This document shows positions 34,010 through 45,456 of a DNA stretch of 64,000 nt, one piece after another. Each line of letters opens with the position of its first letter. Positions within the stretch are counted from its first letter, which is position 1. Under the pieces are notes generated by a model, which was not told the origin of the DNA, ran no database searches, and saw only the letters and a list, made by a program, of their open reading frames with translations. Source of the stretch: Xenosphaeropsis pyriputrescens (Eukaryota; Ascomycota; Leotiomycetes; Phacidiales; Phacidiaceae); assembly GCA_022609375.1 (NCBI GenBank), contig JAGKQE010000002.1, positions 682,001-746,000 of the forward strand, in the 5' to 3' direction. A program made the translations under genes and the position numbers.

Positions 34010-35616
34010 AATAATCGTCGGCGGAAACTTTAGCTGCCGTTTGTTTTTTGTTGCACTGACGGATTTATTGATTTGCCGCTCGCCGCTTATCGATAAAGAT
34101 ATAACTGAGGTGGAAGAGACGTCAATGTTAAGTGGCCTGAGGCCGCAGTGTTATAATTCAGCGTTTTGGGAACCGTTTTCAGAAGCCTGCCTCTTGATGT
34201 TATGATACTTCTTAGTACCTACCTAAGACTTGAGATCGAATTAGGCGCGGCTATGATTTCACGATAAAATTCGTGTGGTAAGTTCTAATATTCTGCATTT
34301 AAATGAAGTCTTTTCTTTATCCTTTCTTACAAAACTCTATCATCTCCAGAACGAATTGGTATTCCCAAGTTCAAGAAGATGCTATTAGAACCTCTTAGGG
34401 ATGCTCTCCGAAGAGGCAGTTGAATTCCATCGGAGTCTTTCAAGTGATTGTAAGCATAGCACTATAAATCAGGCCTCAAGCCATACTTGAATCTACATGT
34501 GATAGTCATGCAATGCTCTTGAATATCACCAACGGCACCTGCTGCTACGAGATGATACCACACATTTCACTCCATGACAGCTGAAGCTTTACATTCACGT
34601 GATCATACGCACCATAATTCGTGCTTGTTGTGTGAAATTTCAGGTGTCATGGAGTGAATTTTACACGATCATATACAAGTAATAGGACGTGACCCCTCAG
34701 GGATGCTGGGGAATATCGTCCGCGCTTGATGGCTTTACTACCTGCAGTTGCAGTCATTCGGTGGTTTGCTCTGGAGAAAGCGATAGCCAGCGATTATTAA
34801 TATCTATACAGGCATTAGTCCACTATCATGGCTCCCCCGCATGCTAATTCAAGGGAGTATGCATAACATGGGATTGTCGAATGGCATTTGGCTCGGCCGC
34901 ACCCCTTGCCGCACCCCGGTGGATATGCAGTACATGCACACATAATCCATGTACTTCGAGTAAAGTACATCAAAAGCCTTTGTCTTTGGCTTGATCTATC
35001 TATTGTATCTGCCTAAAACAGATGGGTTGTCGGCAGTTTACCATCTGTTGCAACGCAGCCAGCCATTCCAGTATTATGAACTCTGTGGCAAATTTACACG
35101 CACAATCATGTCACAGCCATAACGACGAGTGTTAGAATGTGTTTTTTTTTAGTGTTTATTATTGCTTGATTGTACATCAAACCTTCTCGTGAAAGATAAG
35201 AATGTGTACGACGGCCAGTAGCAAAGCTAACTTGATACAATGTCGAGCCAAGTAGTGAGAGACAAAAGAAAAGAGAACTTCTAAGTTGTAAATGCCCCGC
35301 CCTCCAACAAGAAAGGGTATCCTAAATGCAGTTGCAGCCTCCAATGATAGACAAAAAAAAAAAAAGATGGTCGAGGGATTTGTTCGAAAAGAGCTGTTCC
35401 CGAAGGTTTAAAGGAGAAAGAAAAGGGACAGCAAAAGCTCCGTGGCCAGAACACCAACACCGGTTGCGCCTTTTGCTGAAGAGGGGACAAGGAAAGAGGC
35501 TTCTCGGTATGAGAGCAGGATATGTGAAACAAATATATACAGTGAGTTCCATCTTCTCTTTTTGATGGTATTAATAGGGCCTTCTATCCCGCTCTTGGAA
35601 AGCACGTTTAGAGACC
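34010..35616. other. Intergenic region with a foldback sequence
   Basis: A 1.6-kb spacer between the MPP10 start and the SPX gene stop. It contains an inverted repeat at 34566-34658 (separate entry), a T run near 35142-35150, and an A13 tract near 35345-35358. Small open frames at 35281-35605 lack features. No gene was recognised. Confidence 0.55.
34566..34658. repeat. Imperfect inverted repeat (foldback)
   Basis: The perfect 14-nt arm TTCACTCCATGACA at 34566-34579 is repeated as its complement TGTCATGGAGTGAA at 34645-34658. Pairing continues inward with one mismatch and then CTGAA/TTCAG and a few more bases, leaving a loop of roughly 45-65 nt. The loop includes CACGTGATCATACG. It may be a small non-autonomous element or a regulatory hairpin; no target duplication was identified. 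Confidence 0.5.
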
Positions 35617-37169
35617 CTATAAAGCCGTGTTGCCCACGACGAACACGAGTAGTCCGCCATTGACTAGGCCGATGACGGCGAACATGACCACGGATATTAT
35701 TAGAGAGATCGAGCCCTTTCGCTGTCTGTACGACATACTAGCCAGGCCGAGGATAGCAAAGAAAATACTTGTGATTACGGCAACGACAACGCCGAGATCG
35801 ACCTCGATTCTCAACTTGTGCCGTCCAGTAGCCATCAAGATCCAGGCGATGAAGAGTAAGATAAGTGATGTTGTATAGCAAGCAATGCCACCACGGAACA
35901 ATACCACCTCTTGATATGCAGACATTCTCTGGTCTTCCATGGAAGGAAATGTGGCGTAATGAATGGCATAGCCGGATGGGAACTCATTAGAGGACGAATC
36001 ATCACCGTCAATATCGGTCTCCAGGTCCGTCTCCGTGTTGTTGGAATGTGTGTACAAGTTCGGATCCTGCATCGTTGTTGGAAGGAGGGATCGGCGCTCA
36101 TGGGCAGTTGCATTGGGCGAGAAAAGCGATTGCAATTTACTTGGGATGCCACACACACCGGACGCAAGTCTGATTGAGGCACTTTTTATACTCTCAAAAC
36201 CAGGGAATGATGACCCGTCGTCAGAATTAACGTATATGGTGTATGGTTCGTTGTCGCCATTTTCACTGCCATCGTCATATTCATTCCATGAACGTTGAGC
36301 TACTTCCTGCATTTGTGGCTCAAGTCTTTGACTTCCGTTTTGACGTCGATCTGATCTCGAGGGGGGTTCACCCCCTGATGTAGGCGATGGTGTTTTTTCT
36401 CGAAAGAGCGAGTATACATTGTTATATTGTGTCGTCAGGGGCTCGAAAGATCTCTTACAGAACGATTTTGGCGTAAGAACTTCTTTGCTGAACCGTTCTG
36501 ACAAGTTGGATGATCGAGTCCATTTCTGTCATTGTCAGATTAAATACAATTGTATGAAAGTGTGAGAAAATTATACAAACCTTGTATTTTTTGAGAATCT
36601 TGCGGAATCCAGTACGCTGGAGGTCGATGAATTTCTCCAGCGATTTGATGTCTTCACCGCATCTTAAGATTTGCGATTCAGCTTTGGAGAATTTCTCTTG
36701 GCGTCTCGCAATCTTGTTCGAGCCTCTAACCCCAGCATAGCGTTCTGCCAAACGGAGTATAACGGTATTGAAATGTTCTGTTGCTTATCAGTATGCCTGT
36801 AATCCCATAGCATTCCATTGTCTGTACTCACGGAGTCGTCGGTAGATCTCTTCGGATTTGTCCTTCACAAAAAGCTCGACACGATCGTGTTGTAGGGTTA
36901 ACTCGGTATAGAAACGGTCCTCGAATTTCTGCAGTTCGTGATCATCCTGGCCAGGGATCGTAACGGCTCGTCCTTCGGTGCGTGAGGTAAAGCTTTTGAT
37001 GTGGTGCTTTAATTCATTGTAATCTAGGTTATCTGTTGGCGATTGACGTCAGCGATTGGCCCAGATATCACGCACGTGAAGGACGCAGAGGACGTCGGAA
37101 AGGGTGAGAATACTTACGAGGAGTCCATTGTGGCACCGAGTGCTGCTGTAGCGTTTGTCCGTACTTCAT
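35617..37169 (-). CDS. SPX-domain membrane protein
   Basis: Four exons: 37169-37118, 37032-36832, 36777-36581, 36525-35617, giving 452 residues. The N-terminal SPX domain begins MKYGQTLQQHSVPQW and continues NLDYNELKHHIKSF, DDHELQKFEDRFYTELTLQHDRVELFVKDKSEEI, and LEKFIDLQRTGFRKILKKYKKW, which holds the lysines that form the inositol-pyrophosphate/phosphate-sensing surface. A disordered acidic/serine-rich middle follows, then at least three membrane helices at the C-terminus (ACYTTSLILLFIAWILMA, VVVAVITSIFFAILGLASM, SLIISVVMFAVIGLVNGGLLVFVV). No VTC catalytic tunnel, EXS or transporter domain is seen, so a phosphate-sensing or vacuolar/ER membrane role is inference. It has a CACGTG box in intron 1. 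The start is fixed by the invariant MKYG. Confidence 0.9.
37073..37078. promoter_or_regulatory. CACGTG E-box in SPX gene intron 1
   Basis: A palindromic CACGTG, the core recognised by Pho4/NUC-1-type bHLH factors, lies inside the first intron (37117-37033) of the SPX gene, about 90 bp downstream of its start codon. CACGTG occurs by chance about once per 4 kb, so function is only suggested. Confidence 0.3.
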
Positions 37170-37202
37170 CACTCCTGAATATGTGACTTGGGAAATGTGT
37201 AA

Positions 37203-37226
37203 GGTGCAGGTGCAGGTGCAGGTGCA
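37203..37226. repeat. Hexanucleotide microsatellite (GGTGCA)4
   Basis: Four perfect GGTGCA units just upstream of the SPX gene start, probably in its promoter or 5' leader. Confidence 0.85.
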
Positions 37227-37763
37227 ATGATCTATGCAAAGGACGGTTGTTCGTGGTCGTTGATGTTGCACGCTCAAGAAAACAAATAACGGCGCTGACG
37301 ATTAGGCGTCGGTGGTTCGTTGGTTGCTGTGTTGTTTTCTTACTTGTACTGCTGAAGCATGGCGGGTGGTGGGATGTCATTCGGGTGTTAAGTTGATTTA
37401 TTAGCGTATATATTGGTTGTTCACCAGGCCCGAGTGGCACCAAGGGGGGCAGTGAAGAAATCGCCCGCGCCTGAACAGTGCGCCAGTGGGGACGTTGGAG
37501 ATGACGGGGCGAGGTTTGGAATGTGGAAAGCAGCGATATTACTAGTTATGAGGTTCGTACTCGAAGTAATAGAGGTAGATAAGTGCAAGTAGATGCAAGT
37601 AGATGCAAATCGATGCGGAGGATGACTTGCAGGAGAGGGGAACGGCCGAGACAGTAGGTATGTACCTATCGAGAGAGCAAGTGAGTGAGGAAGAATCGAA
37701 TACTGTGAGCCAAGAGGAAGAGAAGAGGAAGTCCTGTGTATGATATAATATTCGTTGCTTGCT

Positions 37764-37793
37764 CCCTTTCCCTTTCCCTTTCCCTTTCCCTTT
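37764..37793. repeat. Hexanucleotide microsatellite (CCCTTT)5
   Basis: Five perfect CCCTTT units, a polypurine/polypyrimidine tract about 600 bp upstream of the SPX gene start. It makes overlapping minus-strand frames rich in Lys-Gly that are not credible proteins. Confidence 0.85.
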
Positions 37794-37967
37794 AGTTTCA
37801 AGTGAAAGGCGATTCCCAAGAGATGTCGTTTTTGCCTTTGTCGCCTGTTTCGCCTTTTTTACAGCAGCAACACTGATGTATTCCAATCGGAAGATCCTAG
37901 AGATGGAGGTTTTGATGGAGCATCCAGGGATCCCTTGAAGCTATTCACAGTACATAGTAGACCTCCA

Positions 37968-38273
37968 CTACGGAAGATGTATGGTATGCTGGTCGTACCG
38001 CAGACTCAGAAGCAGGCTTAGCAGCAGGTTCAGCAGTACCAGGGCGAGAAAGGCAACTGAGCACGCGAGTTGGATGGGTGAGGGCCAGAGAACAGTCGAG
38101 GCTCTTCTGCGCCAGGTCTGTACTAGGTCTGTCCCGGGGGGGTTGAAAAGGCTCTCGGCCCTGTCGATTGGTATGGAAGACAGCTCCAAAGAGTCGGTAT
38201 CACTGCAGAAGAGTGGAGATGACAACGGAAAACAACAGCTTCCGTAGCTGTTCGCGTGCTTCAAGTGCTTCAC
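37968..38273 (-). CDS. Doubtful small membrane-protein ORF
   Basis: A 101-codon frame with a soluble N-terminal part and one strongly hydrophobic C-terminal helix (about residues 68-92, mainly Leu/Ala/Val), as in a tail-anchored protein. There is no family resemblance, no splice partner and no codon signal that I can point to. It is included because a tail-anchor layout is occasionally real; a chance frame is more likely. Confidence 0.18.
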   Translation of the reverse strand: MKHLKHANSYGSCCFPLSSPLFCSDTDSLELSSIPIDRAESLFNPPGTDLVQTWRRRASTVLWPSPIQLACSVAFLALVLLNLLLSLLLSLRYDQHTIHLP

Positions 38274-38364
38274 GATACAACTACGGGGTACATGTATTTA
38301 TGTACAGTACCTCTCCAAGAACTCGACGAGAACGATGAGGCAATATAAAAGTGCTCTACACCTA

Positions 38365-38392
38365 CACCATCACCATCACCATCACCATCACC
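38365..38392. repeat. Hexanucleotide microsatellite (CACCAT)n
   Basis: More than four CACCAT units in non-coding DNA; read in one frame they give a poly-histidine stretch that is not a gene. Confidence 0.85.
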
Positions 38393-41300
38393 TCTCGATA
38401 TCGGAAGGGAATGTGCGAAAGGTTGTTGTACACACATGCATTATTGTGCTGATGTGCGTCGACAACAGTACCTTACAATTCTTCGGACTTTCGGGCAAGA
38501 GGTCCGTCCCGTTTGTTTGTTGTTTCTTGTTCCCTGTTCCTGAGCAGACACCTCATCGTCGTTCACAAAGAGAAAAAGGATCATATGAGTAGTCTCTACT
38601 TGACTACCAAATGTACCTCCGTGACGTTCGAAAGACGGCACTTCACCGTAGTGTGTATGTAGTACTGTAGCTGTACTATGTAAGTATCCCGTTACCAGAG
38701 CGGCATGGGCAGAAAGCGAGTTTCGTTCCAACTTTTCAGAAGCTCCAGCAAAGGAGAGTTTGCCAAGAACACTTCCAAGTAATAACCCAGGATGCGTATG
38801 AGGCCGTTGAGTCTGTAGATAGCACGGTTGTGAAGAGTGAGGAGTGAAGAGTTGTTCCGGGTAGGATGGGCGTGGATGTCACTGAAATACTTGTATTCTA
38901 CATACTCCGTACATGCGATTGGTTTTGGACAATCAGATCGGTGCTGGGTATCGCGGCGCATCTCGACTAGAAAAAGTCTAAAATACGGAGTCGCGAAAGA
39001 AACAAAGCTTGGACTCGACTCGACGGACCTTTCGATATGCATACTTGGGTAGTATTCCTGCGTAATATTCAGAGTCATAATAATACTCTGTACTCATTGA
39101 GCATTGAGGAGGATTTCTGCAGCTGTGGAGTAGAGTATGTAGTGCAGTTGGCCATAAAACCCACAGGCAATTCATTCATTTTTCATCGGATCACGAACCC
39201 ATGATGCCGCGCTGCTCAAGGGGACGTTTCTTCTCCACCTCAGCCAAGTCAACCAAATTCCTGCTTCAGCTTGAAGAAGCAGAGTGGGCAGGAGGCTGTA
39301 TTCACATAGAAAGCACCGTTGCCAGGTCTGTACATCCTTTCTTACTTTCCCTTCGTCCTCAGCCTTCCAGGAAGGTGAGGTGACTGGTGGCCCATCTTCG
39401 TCTTTTTGAGGTGGGGAAAGAGGCCTTGATGGGATACTCTACCTAGGCAATGAATGGAACCCTTCATATATCAATCACGCGGGGACTCTCCATCTAGATA
39501 GATTACCGCCGCCGCCTTTCTACTTCAGCAACGACCATGACTTTTCTTCTCCTCAGAACCGTCGGACATGACTACTAGCACTCTTTCTTCCCTACCATTT
39601 TCATCTATGTACTATGTAGCGGTTTTTGAGGGACCCTCTAACTGCAAGTAGAAGGCCATGGCGAGAAAGATGCTAAGCAATTGCTAGTGCTCGAGTAAAG
39701 TGTCCGTATCTTGCTTCAGGGTACGTTCCTAGATCTATTATCTGCAAATCACCATATGGGAAGTATCAGATCAGTCCAAGTTCAAAAGAAGCTGGATCTT
39801 CCCACCATTGGCCATCATGATCTGACAAAGGTAGAAGAAAACTCGGAATCTGAAGAACGAAGACAAAATGACGTTTTGAAATATAGAAAAATGATCTTTC
39901 AAAACCCAGACAACTGATTCCGAAGCCTCAGACGATAACGTCTTAATACCACCATATTTCTCATCTTCCCCTCTCATGGAAGCCTGCCGAGCAAATCTTA
40001 GACGTCTATGTTAAGATGCACATGCGCAGAAACATGCAGCATGTTGATCATCATTCGGGGAACATCCCCGATCCACTGTCCATGATCAAAGAGCTCGAGC
40101 AAGCAACTGAAGCTATTCCCATGCTGATCGCTCGACTCAGCACGGAGGACTGCCGGCCAAGTGAGATCTCGCGTGCGCACCTTGTGTTTGCTCTCGACTC
40201 ACATCCTCAGATGCATGTTCATATTGACTATGGAACGAGTACTGCAATCCGTACCTGATTCAAATACACCCCACCCTCCCGATGGGCACTTTTTCCACGT
40301 CTACACTCGAAACCCCACCCTACCAGTTACACATACATTGTTCATACATATGCACTTGAAAAAAAGTGCTCAGCATGTAATTCGAATATCCAAAGGAGAA
40401 CTCCCGCAGATTCTCCATGGCAAGCGGAGGACTTCCGCTTACATTCGGCATCCCCAACTTTCAAGTCCCTTGATAATATCACAGTCTGATCCGAATCCCC
40501 GACATCTTCTCGATTCTTGACACCCCCCCGATAACTTGCATACAAAGACCCCGCCTGTCGTTTTCTTTCCTCCATTGACATTGAATGTTGGGACAGCAAT
40601 ATACGTGCCGCATATAAGAACCGAGCGTCCCAGTTCGCATACGGATGAATATTCCGCCTGAAACTATGCTTGGTACTTTGATATAAAACTGATACTTAGA
40701 AACGCAGAGGGCTGTGACGGGGATCTCGAATTGTGGTACTGCAACAGACATGGCACGGGAAAAGTGCCGTGCAATTGAGTTTGCTGGTCAGTTTCTGCTG
40801 ACTGCTTTATCTGCACGACATCATTTGGTCCAGGGTTCTGCACCCACTCCCGGGTGCTCACCAGCAGACCGGCAGGCACACCTCTGATTGAGACAAGGCC
40901 ATGCTGAACTCCGCCTCCGAGTAACTCTCGAGCGAGTTCCAGAGGTCTCACATCGGTTGAGGTTTGACTGTGCAAAGGGCTTTAGATTGGCGCGCTTGGT
41001 ATAGTATGCGTGTATGTGTGATCTTGGATGATGAATCGCTTGGTTCAGAATACGATGAATATACAGCTCTCATCACGTTTGTTGTTCTAGATAGTTTGGT
41101 TACTCTGGATAATGTACGACTCCCAATAAACACTCTCAAATTTCAATGTGTCGATCCACCATGGAAGATCTGGCCGGGTATACCCTAAGTACAGAGTAAA
41201 CGCACTTGAGACCAATGTCTCCACACAACAGAACGCGTGCACACATAACATGTGATGTACCTTCTCGGCAGACTACATGCATCAAGGAGTGCAGCTGCAT

Positions 41301-43667
41301 AGCGGTTTTCGAGATGGCGCTCGCATGGCATGGCAACATCCTTCATACGCTCGATGTAGCCCATCCTTGTCCAGTCAAGCGGGGAAAGATACTAAGCTGT
41401 AGGATGGGAGGGTATGACAGTCCTCCATAAGGATCATGGATGCTCAGCTAAGCTTTTGGATCGGCGGAGGCGTGTTGATTCAACAGATATCGGGATGTGA
41501 ATGGGCCTGTGGATGGGCAGGGAGGAATCGCGTATAAGTCATTTAAGCCTTGTCCTTATCCCCTCTTTTCTGTGGCTGTTACATGAGTTGGGAAATGCAA
41601 TGTTCTTGGTCTGTAGCAGGGGTGGCAGGTACACGGAGATTGATTCTCTTGTAACATCAATCCACCTTTCCTCGCTATTAATTCTTTGTCGGCATTGCTC
41701 TACATCGTCGTCTACTCTTGAAATCCACAATGATAATCCTTGGCACCTACAATACTAACAGAAATAGCATGCTATAACAGTGTTGGTATAGCCAGTCCAT
41801 AGAAGATAAGAATGGAATATATCGAAGTTTTATATACTTATTAGAGCAGCGAAGTTCTATTTATATGACTAGGAGAAAAGCAGAAGGTCTAGTTTTTCAG
41901 ACCTAGATCCAAACTTCTTTGACTTGACCCCTCGAAATCCAAGTAAGCTCTCGCTCGAAACTTGAGCAGAGTACTCGAATTAATGCATAGCCCATCTCAT
42001 GGTGTGCACTTGGGCGTCGAGGATACATGCATGGGAGTTCCATGTAAATTTCCGCCTGCTGCTTTTCATATCTCTCCAACTTCTGATATAATATCACATA
42101 AGGGAACACCATGGTTCTCAGAAGGCGAGTAGCTACACAAGAGACGGGCCTACACTTGTTCTTAGACTTACACATTATCATCCACTCTCTCCTTGTTATT
42201 CGGGCATGAAGTTGTAGCATAGTGATTCTATACACTTAGGCCCAAACAAGATGAGTTGAATTCGATGGTTGGTATAGAGGCATAGAATAATTTCTTCACT
42301 TGGTTCAGCGATATGTATACATATGGGGGTCTAGCAAGTACACTTACTAGTATGAATACATGCCAAGGTATATACAAGCTATTCAAGAGCACAGAGATGG
42401 ATACTTTATTGTGGCCTTTGAAGCTTATATCCTCTTGATAGGGATCTAAGGAAAGCTGCTCTAAAATCTAGAGCTGTTTATATTCATATTTGCAAGTCAT
42501 ATTGAAGATCTATATCCTCAACACCTTATGAGTGATTATTCATTGTTGTTTATACACCTAACATTTAATAATCACACACAGGAATCTTACATAACCTACT
42601 CTAAATACATCCTTCTCTTCTCCCTATGTTTGAACAAGATAATTGGAAGCGCCCTGTCGAGCATACAAGGCTAGCGAGTGTAGACACAGTCCATATTCTT
42701 TGTCGAACTTCCCCTTATTACCATGTAATCCTTCATTATCATCTGAACTTTGATTCCATTTTTTCAAGTGACAAAACTCAAGTTCTATGCAACGCTCACC
42801 TAACACCTCCATATCAACAAATTCCCTTGAACAAGATGAGCTGATCTAATATACCCACTAGAGGCGCAAAACACAAAGACCATCATATCCACATCACAAA
42901 CATATCCCAGACTCCTTCCAAGAGCCATAATTTCTCTCACGGTACGCTTAAATATAAACTCAAGGGTCCATCCAATATAGCCAACAAACACCGTACAAAC
43001 ACCTATATAACGCACCCCACATCCGCCATCCTCCCCTCCGCACAATCGATAGCAAGACTACAACACGCATGACTATTTTACCAGCGTCCCTAGTCGATCA
43101 GGCCATCACGCACAAAGAGAATTCCACATCACCATCAAATCGCGCGTCTTCATCATGTGGGCTTGAGTGTCACCAGCGATGAATCGTTGCGTCTTTTTGC
43201 TCTTGGGTAGAGTCTTGTGCCAAGGGTTCTCTGCTGCAGAGGCATGTTTGAGGGGGATGGACATCTTATGTAGATGTTGGTATATGCGTTGGTGATGGAT
43301 TTGACATCCTGTTGTTTTGGCGGTGTAGATCCTCAAGACTCTGCAAAAGTTCGTCTTGTGGCTTATCTTAAGATCTGCAATAGACTTGATCAGAGTATCG
43401 GTGTTCTGCCTAAGTTGACATCTCAAGACCAACTACCTATCTCACAACAATTTCCACACCATCCAGCGACGCAGCACAGCATTCTGTAAAAATCTATATT
43501 TTGGGAGCTATTCTAGATCCTTTTAAATTTCCTCTAGGTCCTTCTAGGTTCATTATTATAAACATTATACACAAGCATTAAAAATAGACATGACATCGTA
43601 TATCCATGAACATCTTCCATGCCCACCCACGGCATCCATCTCGAAACAGCCCATCGGCCTCGGTCCC

Positions 43668-44326
43668 CTATAAGAAAATAACCATAAAACTAGCCAGGGC
43701 TGCCAGCAGTCCACCGGCACCAATGACAAGATGTTGCGCACCGCCCGTCGCCAATGCCGATGCGCTGGCTTTCGTGGTGCTAGCGCTCTGCGTCGTCGTG
43801 CTCGTGCCTGTAGTGGTGGATGTGACCATATTTCTGACCAGCAATGTCAAGTTGGACACGGCTATCGAGGCGGTAGATGATCCCGTGGTGGTAGCGGGAG
43901 CGGATGTCGAGCTTGCTGGGGAGGAAAAGGCCGTTGCGGGGGCATAGGATGATGCATCAGAGCAGAGGGTATCCTTGATTGTTTGTGCAGTGTTGGCACC
44001 ACTTGCGTTCGGGCATTGGTTGTAGCATCTGATGGACATCATATTAGCAATTGGAATTCCATGATTTGGAGAACCTTGTTGCAGGTTCAGGGACTCTTGA
44101 TGGAGAGGAGAGGGAGGCCGTACAAGAGAGCAGCTTGCGCAGCGTTGCATAGGCAGCTGTAGTCCGCCGAGTTACAGGCTGAGACGGCCAGCTTCTCGGT
44201 CACCAAGCAGGCTTGGAAGATCTCCTCGACGGCGCAAGAGGTGCTTGTGGCAGCGACGGAGGAGGTTGATCTCTGGGCGGCTGTGAGAGCCGCGAGAAGC
44301 GACACGGCGAAGACAGGAAGATGCAT
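43668..44326 (-). CDS. CFEM-like GPI-anchored cell-wall/membrane protein
   Basis: A secreted surface protein of 187 residues from two exons, 44326-44124 and 44028-43668. The N-terminal signal peptide is MHLPVFAVSLLAALTAA. An eight-cysteine domain follows: Cys in SCAVEEIFQAC, SAC, YSCLC, then after the intron CYNQC and TLC. The spacing resembles a CFEM domain (fungal extracellular heme/adhesion-related fold). The rest is a Ser/Thr/Ala-rich stalk and a C-terminal hydrophobic tail (HLVIGAGGLLAALASFMVIFL) preceded by small residues, a typical GPI-attachment signal. The intron donor is GTACGG and the acceptor ATCAG; splicing restores ALLCYNQC. It stands isolated in a gene-poor region. A CFEM-type heme role is family-based inference; the cysteine spacing should be checked by profile. 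Confidence 0.82.
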
Positions 44327-45040
44327 GATGGCGGGTGAAGTTTTCGGGTTTGCAACAGATCGGATCGGATCAGATCTTCGAGCTGAGACTGTTTGACTTC
44401 CCAGACAGATAGGCAATTGCAAGAAGAAAGATGAAGAGTAGGAGGATGATATAATAGTAATAGTAGCTGTGCTACCATGGCCCCGACATTTTATTGTACG
44501 TGAAGGAACGAGAGATGGGGTCGGATGCACATAGCGTCACCACATACCCCGGGCCATTGATATGAAATTGTACAAGTAGGTAAAGTAGGTACACATAGGA
44601 GATCTGCTACTTGGCCTACGATGTGTTTATCCCCTTTGAAGATTCGTGAGGCAGAATTGGATATCGTGGGGGTGAGGAGCGGTGCATGATTGGGTACGTG
44701 CAGGAAAAAGGGCCATCATCGGCCAAGCTTGTCTCAGGTCGGTTCCTACGGAAACTGGTATGTAGATTGACGTTTGAATTAAGAGGTCGTTGTCACTGGT
44801 ACATGACGATGTGCAGTTCAGTATCGAGGATGTATGTATGTACATACGTATATGCGTATATGAACACGTTATGAAGCTTGATGATGTTCTGACTTGGCTG
44901 AGGTCAATTGAATGTATGTATATGGATGAATGAATGGATTTGGTGCAGATGGGAGATGAGATGAGACAGATGTAATACTACAAGTAAAATAGTAGCAACT
45001 AAGTGTATTGTTCATCGTGGGGTTCTCTCTTGGCAGAGTG

Positions 45041-45064
45041 GTCGATGTCGATGTCGATGTCGAT
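45041..45064. repeat. Hexanucleotide microsatellite (GTCGAT)4
   Basis: Four perfect GTCGAT units, followed by degenerate GATGGTCGATGG copies. Confidence 0.85.
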
Positions 45065-45430
45065 GGCTGATGGTCGATGGTTCATGGTCGTTGGTGGTTG
45101 GTTGTTGAGAAGCCACGCCTGAGACGCCCCTTGAGTGTTGTTCCTGAGTGGATGGAGTATTGAGTTGTGAGCTAGTCACTTAATGGACAAAAGATGTCCA
45201 TCCCCCTGATACTACTTATGTACTGGCATCTCGAATGAGCCTCATGTTCTTTGGTGGCAAAGGGGCAAGAAAGAAGAGCCAGAGACCCGAGGCTCTCCGA
45301 ATAAATCACGTGAAAGGAGAATCGATGGAAGACTATGACTGACACGAGACGAGGCGAGACGATTACCTATTACCTAAAGAAGCACCACCTAAGCTTATCA
45401 CTGAGCTGAGACTCTTGATGTCTAATTGAA

Positions 45431-45456
45431 TCTCATCTCATCTCATCTCATCTCAT
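45431..45456. repeat. Pentanucleotide microsatellite (TCTCA)5
   Basis: Five perfect TCTCA units in the HEM2 upstream region. Confidence 0.85.

Larger units (their letters stand above)
37170..43667. other. Gene-poor region, 6.5 kb, rich in simple repeats
   Basis: No spliced gene with recognisable homology was found. Small open frames are isolated, and some are created by repeats: KGKGKG-type frames from CCCTTT repeats and a poly-His frame from CACCAT repeats. Microsatellites are listed separately. A 101-codon minus-strand frame at 37968-38273 has a leucine-rich hydrophobic C-terminal stretch. Frames at 39711-39917 and 40016-40258 (+) look somewhat protein-like but could not be joined or recognised. 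The area 41.7-43.0 kb is strongly AT-rich. Confidence 0.55.

Noticed and set aside
37421..37886. Minus-strand frames with Lys-Gly runs
   Set aside because: Generated by the CCCTTT microsatellite; low complexity and no splice structure.
38335..38592. Plus-strand frame with a run of histidines
   Set aside because: Produced by the CACCAT microsatellite; nothing else supports coding.
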